24,160 nt of DNA from a virus: IMG/VR virus record IMGVR_UViG_3300044730_001491, positions 1 to 24,160 of that record; one strand, 5' to 3'. The translations under genes were made by a program, and so were the position numbers. Below are positions 1-7,659 of this stretch, in pieces. Numbering within the stretch: position 1 is the stretch's first letter; every line of letters begins with the position of its first letter. The notes beneath the pieces were generated by a model, which ran no database searches, was not told the origin of the DNA, and saw only the letters and a list, made by a program, of their open reading frames with translations.

Positions 1-169
1 AAATCAATAAAATCAACGCTTTAGAGTGTTTCAAAATGAAATAAAAAGCAAGAAAAAACGAAAAAACAAATAAAATTAGTAGATAAAACTAATTTAAATT
101 TTAAAAAATAATTGATTTTTTTTAAAATATTGATATAAATCAATTAAATTAATTCTCTTTAAAAAGAAC
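1..169. other. Noncoding leader upstream of the methyltransferase gene
   Basis: Very AT-rich stretch without a complete gene. One plus-strand frame is open from the window edge (base 3) to a TAA at 42-44. It could be the last 13 codons of an upstream gene, but it is too short to judge. The rest holds only the possible promoter described separately. I see no copy of the GRTTTTACCTATTTGATT motif here, so the first transcription unit seems to be controlled differently from the four later ones. Confidence 0.5.
112..144 (+). promoter_or_regulatory. Possible sigma70-type promoter with palindrome over the -10
   Basis: TTGATT at 112-117 and TATAAA at 134-139, separated by 16 bases, resemble -35 and -10 boxes. 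The -10 lies inside an inverted repeat, ATTGAT (129-134) and ATCAAT (139-144), with a 4-base spacer. A protein bound there would cover the -10 box, so the palindrome could be an operator. In DNA this AT-rich such matches arise easily by chance. Placement 30-60 bases before the first gene is the main support. Confidence 0.35.
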
Positions 170-1753
170 ATGACTAAAAAAAATATTAAAAGAATAACTT
201 GGAAAGTTCAAAAAAGAAAAATCGAAGATTTAAAACCACATCCTAAAAACCCTCGGCAGTTCACACAAAAAGGAATGAAAGACCTTGAAAACTCGATAAA
301 TTCAATTGGCTTTATGCAACCGATTAATATTAATCAAGATGGCACGATTCTTAGCGGACACGCAAGAACTTTGAAATTAAAAGAAATGGGCGAAACTGAA
401 GTTGATGTTTATGTTCCAGATAGATTATTGACACCAAAGCAAGAAGAAGAGGTTTTAGTAAGAGCAAATGCCAATACAGCAGGTCAATGGGATTTTGACA
501 TTTTGGCTAATCAATTTGATATAGACGAAATCACAGATTGGGGGTTAGAAGTTCCTAATTTAGAAATCGAAGAAGAATTGCAAACTAAAGAAGATGATTT
601 TGATGAAGAACCGCCAGTAAATCCCAAAACAGTTTTAGGTGATTTATATGAGATAGGAGAGCATAGGTTGTTATGTGGTGATAGCACTTGTAGTGATACA
701 GTTGCAAAGTTGATGAATGGGGAGTTTGCCGATGTGGCTCACAATGATCCGCCCTATGGAATGAAAAAAGAAAAAGATGGAGTTTTAAATGATAACTTAA
801 ATTATTCAGATTTGTTGGATTTTAACAAAAAATGGATTCCTTTGCAATTTTTGCATTTAAAAGATAATGGAAGTTGGTATTGTTGGGGCATTGACGAGCC
901 ATTAATGGATATTTATAGCGAAATATTAAAACCTTATATTAAAACACAAAAAGCAACTTTTAGAAATTTAATAACTTGGGATAAGGGGCACGGTCAAGGT
1001 CAAAACTCAGATAATACAAGAAGTTATGCAATAGCGGATGAAAAATGCTTATTTGTAATGTGTGGAGTACAAGGCTTTAATAATAATACAGATAATTATT
1101 TTGAAGGGTGGGAGCCAATAAGAGATTATTTATTACAAAGTAGGTTGGCAATGGGCTGGGATATTCCTACAATGAAGAAAATTGTGGGTCATAGTGATTT
1201 ATCTGGAGACCATTGGACTAGTAAAAGTCAATTTAATATGCCCACAAAAGAAGTTTATAATAAAATGAAAGCAGAAGCTGATAGGTTGAGAAATCAAACT
1301 GGAAATGATGCCTTCAAAAAAGAATATGATGAATTAAAAAAAGAATATGATGAATTAAAAAAAGAATATGATGAATTAAAAAAAGAATATTACTCAACCA
1401 GAGCATATTTTAACAATACTCACGACAATTTTAATAATGTCTGGCATTTTGAAAGAAGTAGCAATAAGGAAAGAGAAGGAACTGGAGGACATGCAACACC
1501 AAAACCGTTAAAATTATGTGAAAGAGCTATAAAATCAAGCTGCCCTGATAATGGAATAGTTTTAGATTTTTTTCTAGGCTCTGGCTCAACAATGGTTGCA
1601 TCGCACCAACTTAAAAGAAAATGCTATGGCATGGAATTGGATCCAAAATTTTGCGATGTAATAGTGAAGCGAATGATTAAACTAGATCCTAATTTAAAAA
1701 TCACTAGAAATGGTGAAGATTGTAAAAACGAATTTATCGAAAACAATGACTAA
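170..1753 (+). CDS. ParB-like domain fused to a beta-class DNA adenine/cytosine-N4 methyltransferase
   Basis: A 527-residue two-domain protein. Residues about 10-110 form a ParB/Srx-like domain, with KPHPKNPR (22-29) and the ILSGHAR motif (60-66). Residues about 155-505 form an amino-methyltransferase: motif IV NDPPYG (192-197) comes before the AdoMet-binding motif DFFLGSGST (466-474), which is the beta-class order. HATPKPLKL (441-449) precedes motif I as expected. Between them, in the target-recognition region, sits a KKEYDEL heptad array (383-408) predicted to form a coiled coil. ParB-methylase fusions next to terminase genes are common in prophages and probably modify phage DNA against host restriction. 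The target sequence cannot be read from the protein. The last 8 bases overlap the small terminase gene, suggesting translational coupling. Confidence 0.88.
   Translation: MTKKNIKRITWKVQKRKIEDLKPHPKNPRQFTQKGMKDLENSINSIGFMQPININQDGTILSGHARTLKLKEMGETEVDVYVPDRLLTPKQEEEVLVRANANTAGQWDFDILANQFDIDEITDWGLEVPNLEIEEELQTKEDDFDEEPPVNPKTVLGDLYEIGEHRLLCGDSTCSDTVAKLMNGEFADVAHNDPPYGMKKEKDGVLNDNLNYSDLLDFNKKWIPLQFLHLKDNGSWYCWGIDEPLMDIYSEILKPYIKTQKATFRNLITWDKGHGQGQNSDNTRSYAIADEKCLFVMCGVQGFNNNTDNYFEGWEPIRDYLLQSRLAMGWDIPTMKKIVGHSDLSGDHWTSKSQFNMPTKEVYNKMKAEADRLRNQTGNDAFKKEYDELKKEYDELKKEYDELKKEYYSTRAYFNNTHDNFNNVWHFERSSNKEREGTGGHATPKPLKLCERAIKSSCPDNGIVLDFFLGSGSTMVASHQLKRKCYGMELDPKFCDVIVKRMIKLDPNLKITRNGEDCKNEFIENND
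1316..1390 (+). repeat. 21-base in-frame tandem repeat (KKEYDEL heptads)
   Basis: About 3.5 copies of a 21-base unit (a run of A's followed by GAATATGATGAATT), with period exactly seven codons. The encoded unit KKEYDEL places Y and L at a/d-like heptad positions, a coiled-coil pattern. Because the unit is a multiple of three, changes in copy number would lengthen or shorten the helix without breaking the reading frame. From memory, similar heptads occur at this place in related phage methyltransferases, so the array itself is probably a family feature. Confidence 0.9.
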
Positions 1754-2174
1754 AAAGAAACGAAAAGGCGAATCAAATCCTAACGGCAGACCAACAATTA
1801 TGACGCCAGAGACCGTCAAGAAATTAGAAGAGGGTTTTGCACAAGGGTTTAGTGTTGATAATGCTTGCATCTGGGCGAATATATCAAAACAAACATATTA
1901 TACTTACTGCGAAAAGGAGGCAGGCTTTTTAGACCATTGCAAGACTTTACAAAAAAAACCATTAATAAAATCAATACTTGTAATCAACAAAGCGTTAAAC
2001 GAAGGCGATGTTGGAACTGCTAAATGGTATGCAGAAAGAAAAGCAAAAGATGAATTTTCTTTAAAAACAGAAACCGAATTATCAGGCGAAGTAAAATCAA
2101 AAGTTGTCTATATTGAAAAAGAAGAAAAACAAGAATATGAGAACCATATTAATAAAATTATAGATGCAGATTAA
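1746..2174 (+). CDS. Small terminase subunit (DNA-recognition, HTH type)
   Basis: About 142 residues from the ATG at 1746; a longer start at 1710 would add 12 residues inside the upstream gene. I prefer 1746 because the protein then opens with the lysine-rich MTKKKRKGESNPNGRP, typical of small terminases, and because it gives a short 8-base overlap. Neither start has a clear Shine-Dalgarno. Residues about 25-60 (ETVKKLEEGFAQGFSVDNAC, then ISKQTYYTYCEK) look like a helix-turn-helix that would bind the packaging site. The C-terminal half is helical and charged. It lies directly before the large terminase and overlaps it by 11 bases. The family assignment rests on these features and position rather than on a signature motif. 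Confidence 0.78.
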   Translation: MTKKKRKGESNPNGRPTIMTPETVKKLEEGFAQGFSVDNACIWANISKQTYYTYCEKEAGFLDHCKTLQKKPLIKSILVINKALNEGDVGTAKWYAERKAKDEFSLKTETELSGEVKSKVVYIEKEEKQEYENHINKIIDAD

Positions 2175-3618
2175 AAATCCAGAATATTTTGGGCAATTAC
2201 TACATAAGCAAGGCTTTGAGCGTTGGTTTTTGTATATGTTTAGAATTATTGAAAATAGGAAATTTATTAAAGAAGCATTGCACCCTATCTTGTTTCAAAG
2301 TTTTCAAGATGTTTATGATCTAAAAGAAAAAAGATTAAATATTAATGTATGTCCTCGATCAGCTAAAACCACTTTAGCTAAATACTTTATTGCTTATACA
2401 CTTGCACACAATCCAAAAGCTAATTTTATTTATACAAGCTATTCACAAGCTTTACTTAGTGATATATCGAGAGAATTAACTAATATATTGACTAACCCTA
2501 TTTATTTAGCTATGTATTCTAATACTGCTAAAGAAGAACAAATTGAAACAGAACCAATAGATGAATTTTGGCAAAAGTATGTAAAAGAAGAAACAGGCAG
2601 AGCAAAATTCTCAAGTAGAAAAATTACAACAGCAGAAGGTGGCACAGTTCTTTTTTCATCAATCGGATCTCAACTTCTAGGTTTCGGTTGTGGACAAAGA
2701 GGAACAAAAGAATTTTCAGGTTGCTTAATTATAGATGACGCTTCAAAAGCAAGCGATATTTATTCACAAGTTCGCAGAAATAAAGTTAAAATTTATTTTG
2801 AAGAAACTCTTTTAACTCGTCTTAACGACAGTACAACTGCTATTATTAATATTCAACAAAGACTACATTTAGAAGACCTGTCAGGTTTTTTAATTGATAA
2901 GTATAAATTTAATTTAATAAAAATTCCTTTAGTTATAGACGGAGTTTGTCAATTACCATCTCAATATACACCAGAAAGATTAGAAGAAATACAAAAAAAC
3001 GAATATTTATTTTTGTCGCAATATCAACAAACACCAATTTTAGTAGGAGGTGCAATATTTAAAAGAGAGTGTTTTATTTTTTCAGATACTCTTCCAGAAA
3101 AATATGATTATACTTTCATCACTGCGGATCTTGCTTATAAAGATAAACAACATAATGATTTTACCTGCTTTAGCTATTGGGGTATTCTTAATAAAAAATT
3201 ATATCTTGTTGATGTACGAAGACAAAGAATAAAAGCTGTTGATGTTGATAATTGGATTAGACCTTGGATAAAAGAAAAAATAAAATATGGTTTTAGATAT
3301 ATTTGGATAGAAGATAAAGCACATGGAACCTATTTATTGCAACAGTATAGAAAAGATGGTTTGCCTGTACCTGATGAAAACACAATTAAAAAAACTTTAC
3401 CACGAGATGGTGATAAAGTAATGCGTGCAAATAATATAACTCCTTGTTTAAACAGTAATGAGCCTAACGTTGTTCTTTATTCTAAAATAGAAAATTTTAG
3501 TGATTTAATAGAAGAGTTATTGTCATTTAATCAATCTGCTCATGATGACTTTGTTGATACTTTTATTGATGCTTGTAAAATTGGGTTATTTGAAGAAAAT
3601 ATCTTGTATGTTTTTTAG
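2164..3618 (+). CDS. Large terminase subunit (packaging ATPase and nuclease)
   Basis: A 484-residue motor protein that cuts phage DNA and drives it through the portal. The ATPase half has a Walker A variant CPRSAKTT (63-70) and Walker B CLIIDD (187-192). The nuclease half has an RNase H-like fold with candidate metal ligands D322 (TADLAYKD), E383 (WIEDKAHG) and D461/D462 (HDDFVD). The C-terminal stretch around TADLAYKD and LYLVDVRRQR matches my knowledge of the TIGR01630-type terminase C-terminal domain. Length is normal for the family. It starts inside the small terminase gene, and its TAG stop forms part of the first copy of the recurring intergenic motif. Confidence 0.93.
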   Translation: MQIKNPEYFGQLLHKQGFERWFLYMFRIIENRKFIKEALHPILFQSFQDVYDLKEKRLNINVCPRSAKTTLAKYFIAYTLAHNPKANFIYTSYSQALLSDISRELTNILTNPIYLAMYSNTAKEEQIETEPIDEFWQKYVKEETGRAKFSSRKITTAEGGTVLFSSIGSQLLGFGCGQRGTKEFSGCLIIDDASKASDIYSQVRRNKVKIYFEETLLTRLNDSTTAIINIQQRLHLEDLSGFLIDKYKFNLIKIPLVIDGVCQLPSQYTPERLEEIQKNEYLFLSQYQQTPILVGGAIFKRECFIFSDTLPEKYDYTFITADLAYKDKQHNDFTCFSYWGILNKKLYLVDVRRQRIKAVDVDNWIRPWIKEKIKYGFRYIWIEDKAHGTYLLQQYRKDGLPVPDENTIKKTLPRDGDKVMRANNITPCLNSNEPNVVLYSKIENFSDLIEELLSFNQSAHDDFVDTFIDACKIGLFEENILYVF

Positions 3619-3637
3619 TGGTTTTACCTATTTGATT
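3616..3637 (+). promoter_or_regulatory. Recurring late-gene motif, copy 1 (before portal)
   Basis: Copy of the GRTTTTACCTATTTGATT element, with G at the R position. It starts within the terminase stop codon and ends 48 bases before the portal ATG. It differs from copy 4 by a single base over 22. The same element precedes three other plus-strand units. I infer a phage late promoter or activator site; no consistently spaced -10 box follows it. An additional small inverted repeat, TTTGAT (3631-3636) and ATCAAA (3642-3647), is present only in this copy. Confidence 0.6.
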
Positions 3638-3685
3638 TTTTATCAAAAATGTTAAGGTAGACAATAAAAACTTATTGATTTAAAA

Positions 3686-5041
3686 ATGTTTTTTACAAGA
3701 AAAAAAAAAGAGGAAAAAAATTTTATAGAAAAGTTTTTTTTACTCGATATACTTACAGGTGATTATAAAACTAAAAACGATGTAAACCAGTTTATAAATT
3801 CATATATAGATGCTTGCCCTGTTTTTATTGCAACTAAAATGATTGCTGATGCAATTTCTGGTATTAATATTGTTTTGCGAGACAAAAAAACTGGTGATTT
3901 TATATATAATCATAAAGCGTTAAATTTACTTAACAATCCTAATCCGTTCACAGATGGACAATTATTTTTAAATGAGATTGCTTCTTATTATATATTAACT
4001 GGCAACTCTTATATTAATATTATCGGCGATAAAGAGCCGATTGAAATTAATAGTATAAAACCGCAAGATATTACAGTAACTGCTTTTAATGATGGTTATG
4101 CTGGGGAATATTCTTATAATTCTTCTTACTCAAGTGCAAATTATCAAAGAAAAGCCGATAAAAGATTTTTTGATGCAAGAAATAATGAAATTATTCATTT
4201 AAGAAATTTTAATCCAAAGTTTTCATCTACAAATTTAATAGGTGTATCATCATTTGCTGGTTGTGGACTAGAAATTGATCAATATGTTCTAGCTTCAATA
4301 CATAATATCTCACTACTTAAAAATGGTGGACGACCAAGTGGACTACTAACTTATAAAGGATCAAATACATTAAGCAAAGAGCAAGCTGACACAATCAAAG
4401 AAACAATTAAATCAAAATTATCTGGTGCAAAAAATGCTGGTGAAATACCTTTTTTGGGTGGAGATTTTGCTTGGCAATCATTATCTGAATCAACAAAAGA
4501 TATGGATTTTGGAAATTTAAAAAACATTGTTGAACAATCAATTTATAAAGCGGTTAAGATACCATTGCCATTGGTTAATTCTGACAATATGACATTTTCT
4601 AATTTAAACGCTTCAACTTATATTTTCTATGATAATGCTGTATTGCCTATTTTTAAAAGAATTTTAAAATTTCTCTCAGTAAAATTACTTTCACGCTATA
4701 AAGATGCTGATAATTTAGAATTATATTTTGATGAATCAAATATTGAGGCACTACAAGCAAGGAAATTTGAAAATAGTAGAATGGCTTCACAACTTGGAGT
4801 ATTAACAGATAATGAAGTAAGAGCCTTACTAGGATATGAAGCAATTACTAATGGCGATACTATTTATAAACCAAGCAATCAAATAGCAGTAGGTCAAGAT
4901 GCTTATATAGAAGATAATAGAAATGAACCCGCTAAAAAAGAGTTTATAAGAATTATGCAAAAACAATTAAAGCACGATGGATCAAAATTTTATACAGATG
5001 AATATATCCAACTAAAAGCAAAAGAATTTTATGGAAATTGA
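3686..5041 (+). CDS. Portal protein (HK97 family)
   Basis: A 451-residue portal, forming the 12-fold ring at one capsid vertex through which DNA enters and to which the tail attaches. Family hallmarks seen: the N-terminal segment with VFIATKMIADAISGINIVLR, the LLNNPNP motif (about 85-91), the LTGNSYI segment, the EIIHLR strand (about 169-174) and the SLLKNGGRPSGLL helix-turn. The C-terminal 50 residues are charged and tail off, as usual. It lies between the terminase and the Mu F-like head protein and overlaps the latter by 11 bases. It is the first gene after motif copy 1. The start has no Shine-Dalgarno; the lysine-rich beginning MFFTRKKKEEKN is typical of portals. Confidence 0.93.
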   Translation: MFFTRKKKEEKNFIEKFFLLDILTGDYKTKNDVNQFINSYIDACPVFIATKMIADAISGINIVLRDKKTGDFIYNHKALNLLNNPNPFTDGQLFLNEIASYYILTGNSYINIIGDKEPIEINSIKPQDITVTAFNDGYAGEYSYNSSYSSANYQRKADKRFFDARNNEIIHLRNFNPKFSSTNLIGVSSFAGCGLEIDQYVLASIHNISLLKNGGRPSGLLTYKGSNTLSKEQADTIKETIKSKLSGAKNAGEIPFLGGDFAWQSLSESTKDMDFGNLKNIVEQSIYKAVKIPLPLVNSDNMTFSNLNASTYIFYDNAVLPIFKRILKFLSVKLLSRYKDADNLELYFDESNIEALQARKFENSRMASQLGVLTDNEVRALLGYEAITNGDTIYKPSNQIAVGQDAYIEDNRNEPAKKEFIRIMQKQLKHDGSKFYTDEYIQLKAKEFYGN

Positions 5042-5846
5042 TGTTCGTAAAAGAAAGCTAGAAGCAAACGCTTTACCTAATGTTAAGCGTATATTTAGAA
5101 ACATGGCAAAAGATGCAGAGAATATTTATCGTAAAAACGGTAATATAAATACCCAAGAATTAGCAAATAATTATTATCCTGAGTTTCTAAAAGAAATTAG
5201 GGATATGATGCGAAAAACTACAAAAGAATTTGGATTTAGTTTAAGAGAAGATTTACAAAGTAAAGGCTTAAATTTTGGAATAGATTTAGAAATAAAAGAA
5301 ATCACTGATCCATTTGTTAAAGATAAACTAAAAAATATCAATGATCAATTAAGAGAATCAACCACTTTTTTTATTGCTAATGAAAGCGAAACACAGGCAA
5401 AATATATCACAGAAACAAACACAAAAGAAATATTTTTAGCAATATCACAAGAAGAGCAAAAATTTAATTATCAGAAAGCAATGTTTGAGTGGGCAATTAT
5501 TGCTAAAAATATTAAAGTAAACTTACTTGATAAAAGCGAAGCAAGAAGTGAATTAATAGTTTCTCAGGTAATAGGCTTAACAGAAAGTTGGACAAGACAA
5601 GAAGAGGCAGAATTAATTGATGATTCTGAATTAGAGGTTGAAGGCAGAAAAATTAATGTTAGAAAAACATTATTTGCAATTTTGGATCAAAAAACTCGCC
5701 CTACTCATGTCGCCGCAGATGGGCAGCAAGTTGATATTAAAGATGATTTTATTATTGGCGATTATCGAGCTCAATATCCAAGAGCAGAAAATTTACCTCC
5801 AGAAGAATCTTGTAATTGCAGATGCATCGCTGATTATACATATTAA
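5031..5846 (+). CDS. Mu F / SPP1 gp7-like head morphogenesis protein
   Basis: A 271-residue minor head protein. The diagnostic C-terminal block is present: [10 protein letters not shown] (about 225-234), then [21 protein letters not shown] near the end, matching the Phage_Mu_F (PF04233) signature with its closing CxC. The N-terminal two thirds are helical and charged. Members bind the portal and are present in a few copies in the head; some carry toxin or enzyme domains behind the F domain, but this one ends directly after it. It overlaps the portal gene by 11 bases. Its TAA stop shares a TTAA tetranucleotide with the stop of the minus-strand HNH gene that faces it. Confidence 0.88.
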   Translation: MEIDVRKRKLEANALPNVKRIFRNMAKDAENIYRKNGNINTQELANNYYPEFLKEIRDMMRKTTKEFGFSLREDLQSKGLNFGIDLEIKEITDPFVKDKLKNINDQLRESTTFFIANESETQAKYITETNTKEIFLAISQEEQKFNYQKAMFEWAIIAKNIKVNLLDKSEARSELIVSQVIGLTESWTRQEEAELIDDSELEVEGRKINVRKTLFAILDQKTRPTHVAADGQQVDIKDDFIIGDYRAQYPRAENLPPEESCNCRCIADYTY

Positions 5847-6532
5847 CGCTTATTAGAAGCCTGTTGTTCTAATGTAGCCCAGCGACAATTGGAAGGTTCG
5901 TAATTTCCGTTGTTATCAATTCTATCTAAAGTCATTCCTTTTGGTCTTTCTCCCATATCTTCCAAAAAATTTTCAAAAGAATTTATCCACCTATCACAAA
6001 TTTTAATTCCTCTGCCTCCCCAATCATAATATCTTTTGTGCTTTTTGTTTAAACATCTTTGCTTCATAGCTCCCCAAGATAAATAAGCATTGCTTTTCTT
6101 TGTATGCTTGATATTGCCATGTTTAGTTATTGATTTAATCATAACTGGAACTCTATCTTTTAAACATAATTCGACATTATAGCAACCGCATGATTTTATT
6201 TTACTTTGTCTGACAGCATTGCTATTTATTGGCTTTTTTACTCCACAAATGCATTGAAAAAGCCATTTAGACTTGTCAATATACTCAATTGCAGTTAGTC
6301 TATTAAAGGTTTGCCCAGTTATATCAATAAAGTTTATTAATTTTGCTCTTTTTGTTACTTGCTCTAAATTATAACAACCACAGGATTTTGTTTTTTCTCT
6401 GACTACTACAGATGAATTTTGAATTACATTATTTCCACAATCACATTTTAAAAGCCACTTTCTGTTTCCTAAGTATTTTATAAAGGTAAGCCTATTGTAT
6501 TTCTGGCCAGTTTTATCTATTAGCGAAGGCAT
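5843..6532 (-). CDS. HNH endonuclease with two tandem zinc-ribbon-like modules (probable free-standing homing endonuclease)
   Basis: A 229-residue protein on the opposite strand to the virion genes. Residues 1-55 and 70-119 are two copies of one module: a GQxxNRLT start, a W(L)xxCxCG pair (C30/C32 and C94/C96) and a KSCGCYN end (C51/C53 and C115/C117), probably binding zinc. The C-terminal half has [11 protein letters not shown], then [12 protein letters not shown] and the HNH core [19 protein letters not shown] (202-220), a pattern familiar from phage and intron homing endonucleases. Such genes spread by cutting phage genomes that lack them, and its position between two head genes fits that. 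It may have carried or followed the neighbouring minus-strand genes in. Whether it is active is unknown; all visible key residues look intact. Confidence 0.83.
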   Translation of the reverse strand: MPSLIDKTGQKYNRLTFIKYLGNRKWLLKCDCGNNVIQNSSVVVREKTKSCGCYNLEQVTKRAKLINFIDITGQTFNRLTAIEYIDKSKWLFQCICGVKKPINSNAVRQSKIKSCGCYNVELCLKDRVPVMIKSITKHGNIKHTKKSNAYLSWGAMKQRCLNKKHKRYYDWGGRGIKICDRWINSFENFLEDMGERPKGMTLDRIDNNGNYEPSNCRWATLEQQASNKR

Positions 6533-6550
6533 AAAAATTAAAATTAGTTG

Positions 6551-6595
6551 TTAATAACTTGTTATTAATTCTAATAAGTAATTTAATTATTTCAA
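6551..6595 (-). promoter_or_regulatory. Possible promoter and operator of the HNH gene
   Basis: Read on the minus strand: TTGAAA (6590-6595), a 16-base spacer, then TAGAAT (6568-6573), a reasonable sigma70-like pair. Next to the -10, where transcription would start, lies an 18-base near-perfect palindrome with 8-base arms TTAATAAC (6551-6558) and GTTATTAA (6561-6568) around a TT centre. It ends 18 bases before the gene's ATG. This would let a repressor keep the endonuclease silent. AT-richness makes chance matches easy, so this is tentative. Confidence 0.4.
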
Positions 6596-6599
6596 GCTT

Positions 6600-6709
6600 T
6601 AATTTGAAGTGTATGCTGGCAGAACTTGGGCAACAAATATCTGGGAAAAATACAGAGATTAATAAGTTGGCTATGAATCAATAAGTGGTGGCAACACTCC
6701 ATTAAAACC
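6600..6709. other. Compositionally odd noncoding stretch, possible gene remnant
   Basis: Between the HNH and Ntn-hydrolase genes lie about 100 bases that are visibly richer in G and C than their surroundings. No intact gene is present. One plus-strand frame reads VYAGRTWATNIWEKYRD, two stops, then VGYESISGGNTPLKP and a stop. Another frame gives a 20-codon peptide from an ATG ending in NKLAMNQ. These fragments look more like protein than random AT-rich DNA, so I suspect the decayed remains of a plus-strand gene displaced by the minus-strand insertions. I cannot name it. Confidence 0.3.
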
Positions 6710-7234
6710 TTAATTCTTTTCAATCTCAACAATCTGAGCTTTACCACTTGCCCATACATTCATTTCAATTGTAAGATTTATTGACTCTTCAACTGACTTA
6801 CCTAAATACATTGCCATATAAGCCTCTCTATGCCCAGCCCCATCAGTTGCAAAATCATCTTCCAAAATTTCATTAACTGCACCGTCTTCAAAGTGAAATA
6901 ATTTTTTCTCAAAAACAAGAAAATAATGATTATTAACTTTACCATTAGGCTCAATATTCTGATCTTTTAGCCATTTGCCAAAATCAATAAAAAATCTTTG
7001 TATTCCTAATTGGTCATTTCTTTCAGGTTTTCTAGTCTGGCAAAATAAACCAAAATTAATAATCTCACTAACTAAGCCAGTTCCTGCATATACAATATCA
7101 TTAACTTGCATAATTTTTAAGCGATTTTTGTGATTATCTAAGTGAATTTTAGAACCACTATTGACATAAAAACAACCTGTGTCTGCTCCTAGAATAATTT
7201 TATCTTTGGTGTTTTGTGCTATTAATACTGTCAT
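6710..7234 (-). CDS. Proteasome/HslV-like N-terminal-nucleophile hydrolase
   Basis: A 174-residue protein, the size of a bacterial HslV subunit. It begins MTVLIA, so removal of Met1 would expose Thr2 as the N-terminal nucleophile. IILGADTG (13-20) matches the early strand-turn with an aspartate at D18. RLKIMQVNDIVYAGTG (38-53) corresponds to the segment holding the catalytic lysine (probably K40) before the AG turn. ATDGAGHREAYMAM (129-142) and the helix after it match the GSGxxYAxAA region. HslV works as a double ring with the HslU unfoldase; no ATPase partner is in this window. Possible roles are host or phage protein turnover, or a capsid-maturation helper, but these are guesses. It overlaps the upstream minus-strand gene by 35 bases and sits in opposite-strand cargo between head genes. 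Confidence 0.75.
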   Translation of the reverse strand: MTVLIAQNTKDKIILGADTGCFYVNSGSKIHLDNHKNRLKIMQVNDIVYAGTGLVSEIINFGLFCQTRKPERNDQLGIQRFFIDFGKWLKDQNIEPNGKVNNHYFLVFEKKLFHFEDGAVNEILEDDFATDGAGHREAYMAMYLGKSVEESINLTIEMNVWASGKAQIVEIEKN

Positions 7235-7544
7235 GTAATTTTATATTATTAATGTTGTTATTATAAATTTTTTGAAGCTCGTTTAAATTTGCAATTTCAA
7301 TTTTATTCATTAAGTAGGCAATTGTTAAATCTTTATGTAAAAGATTCCAAACTTTGTAATTTACTCCATATCTTTTCCACTCTTTAGAGCAAGTAAAATA
7401 ATAATTATTAGCAGTCGCAAAATGTCCTATATATCCATTATAAGGTAATTCGTTTTTATATTTCTTTAAAATCCAGCACAGTAATTCATAAGAACCTTTA
7501 AATTTAATATTAAGGTCAATTGGTTGTTGATCTGACAGAAGCAT
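7200..7544 (-). CDS. Unrecognised 114-residue protein in the minus-strand cargo
   Basis: I do not recognise this protein. It is rich in Asn, Lys and Tyr, has no signal peptide or membrane segment and contains few obvious motifs: CWILKKYKNELPYNGYIGHF near the middle of the N-terminal half, YYFTCSKEWKRYGV at about 48-61, and an Asn-rich tail. Its last 35 bases overlap the start of the HslV-like gene in another frame, so the two are probably co-transcribed and perhaps translationally coupled. That makes it a candidate partner, substrate or regulator of the hydrolase. The ATG at 7544 is 31 bases from motif copy 2, which points the other way. It could also be a poorly conserved cargo protein with no link to its neighbour. 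Confidence 0.6.
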   Translation of the reverse strand: MLLSDQQPIDLNIKFKGSYELLCWILKKYKNELPYNGYIGHFATANNYYFTCSKEWKRYGVNYKVWNLLHKDLTIAYLMNKIEIANLNELQKIYNNNINNIKLHDSINSTKHQR

Positions 7545-7574
7545 TCTTTTTATTTTTTAGATAAGATTAGACAA

Positions 7575-7596
7575 GTAGGGATTTTACCTAATTAAC
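7575..7596 (+). promoter_or_regulatory. Recurring late-gene motif, copy 2 (before prohead protease)
   Basis: The most divergent copy: the GATTTTACCTA core (7580-7590) is intact, followed by ATTAA rather than TTTGATT. It lies in the divergent gap between the minus-strand cargo and the prohead protease, with its core ending 69 bases before the protease ATG (53-57 in the other copies, measured from the CC). It would restart plus-strand transcription after the minus-strand block. Confidence 0.5.
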
Positions 7597-7659
7597 ACTA
7601 AAATTTTTTAATGTTATTTATAATACTCAATTTTTTATAAGGCAACATAATTTTTTCTA

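Noticed and set aside
3159-3172. A GATTTTACC match resembling the late motif
   Set aside because: It lies inside the large terminase coding sequence and matches only the core, not the flanking TATTTGATT; likely chance.
3631-3647. Hairpin as part of the late motif
   Set aside because: The TTTGAT/ATCAAA pairing exists only in copy 1 and is not conserved in the other three copies.
4653-4844. Minus-strand hydrophobic frame opposite the portal gene
   Set aside because: Leu/Ile/Tyr-rich translation is the usual antisense shadow of an AT-rich gene, and the portal reading is certain.
5638-5856. Plus-strand open frame inside the Mu F-like gene
   Set aside because: It is out of frame with a well-supported head gene, has no ribosome site and reads as low-complexity shadow sequence.
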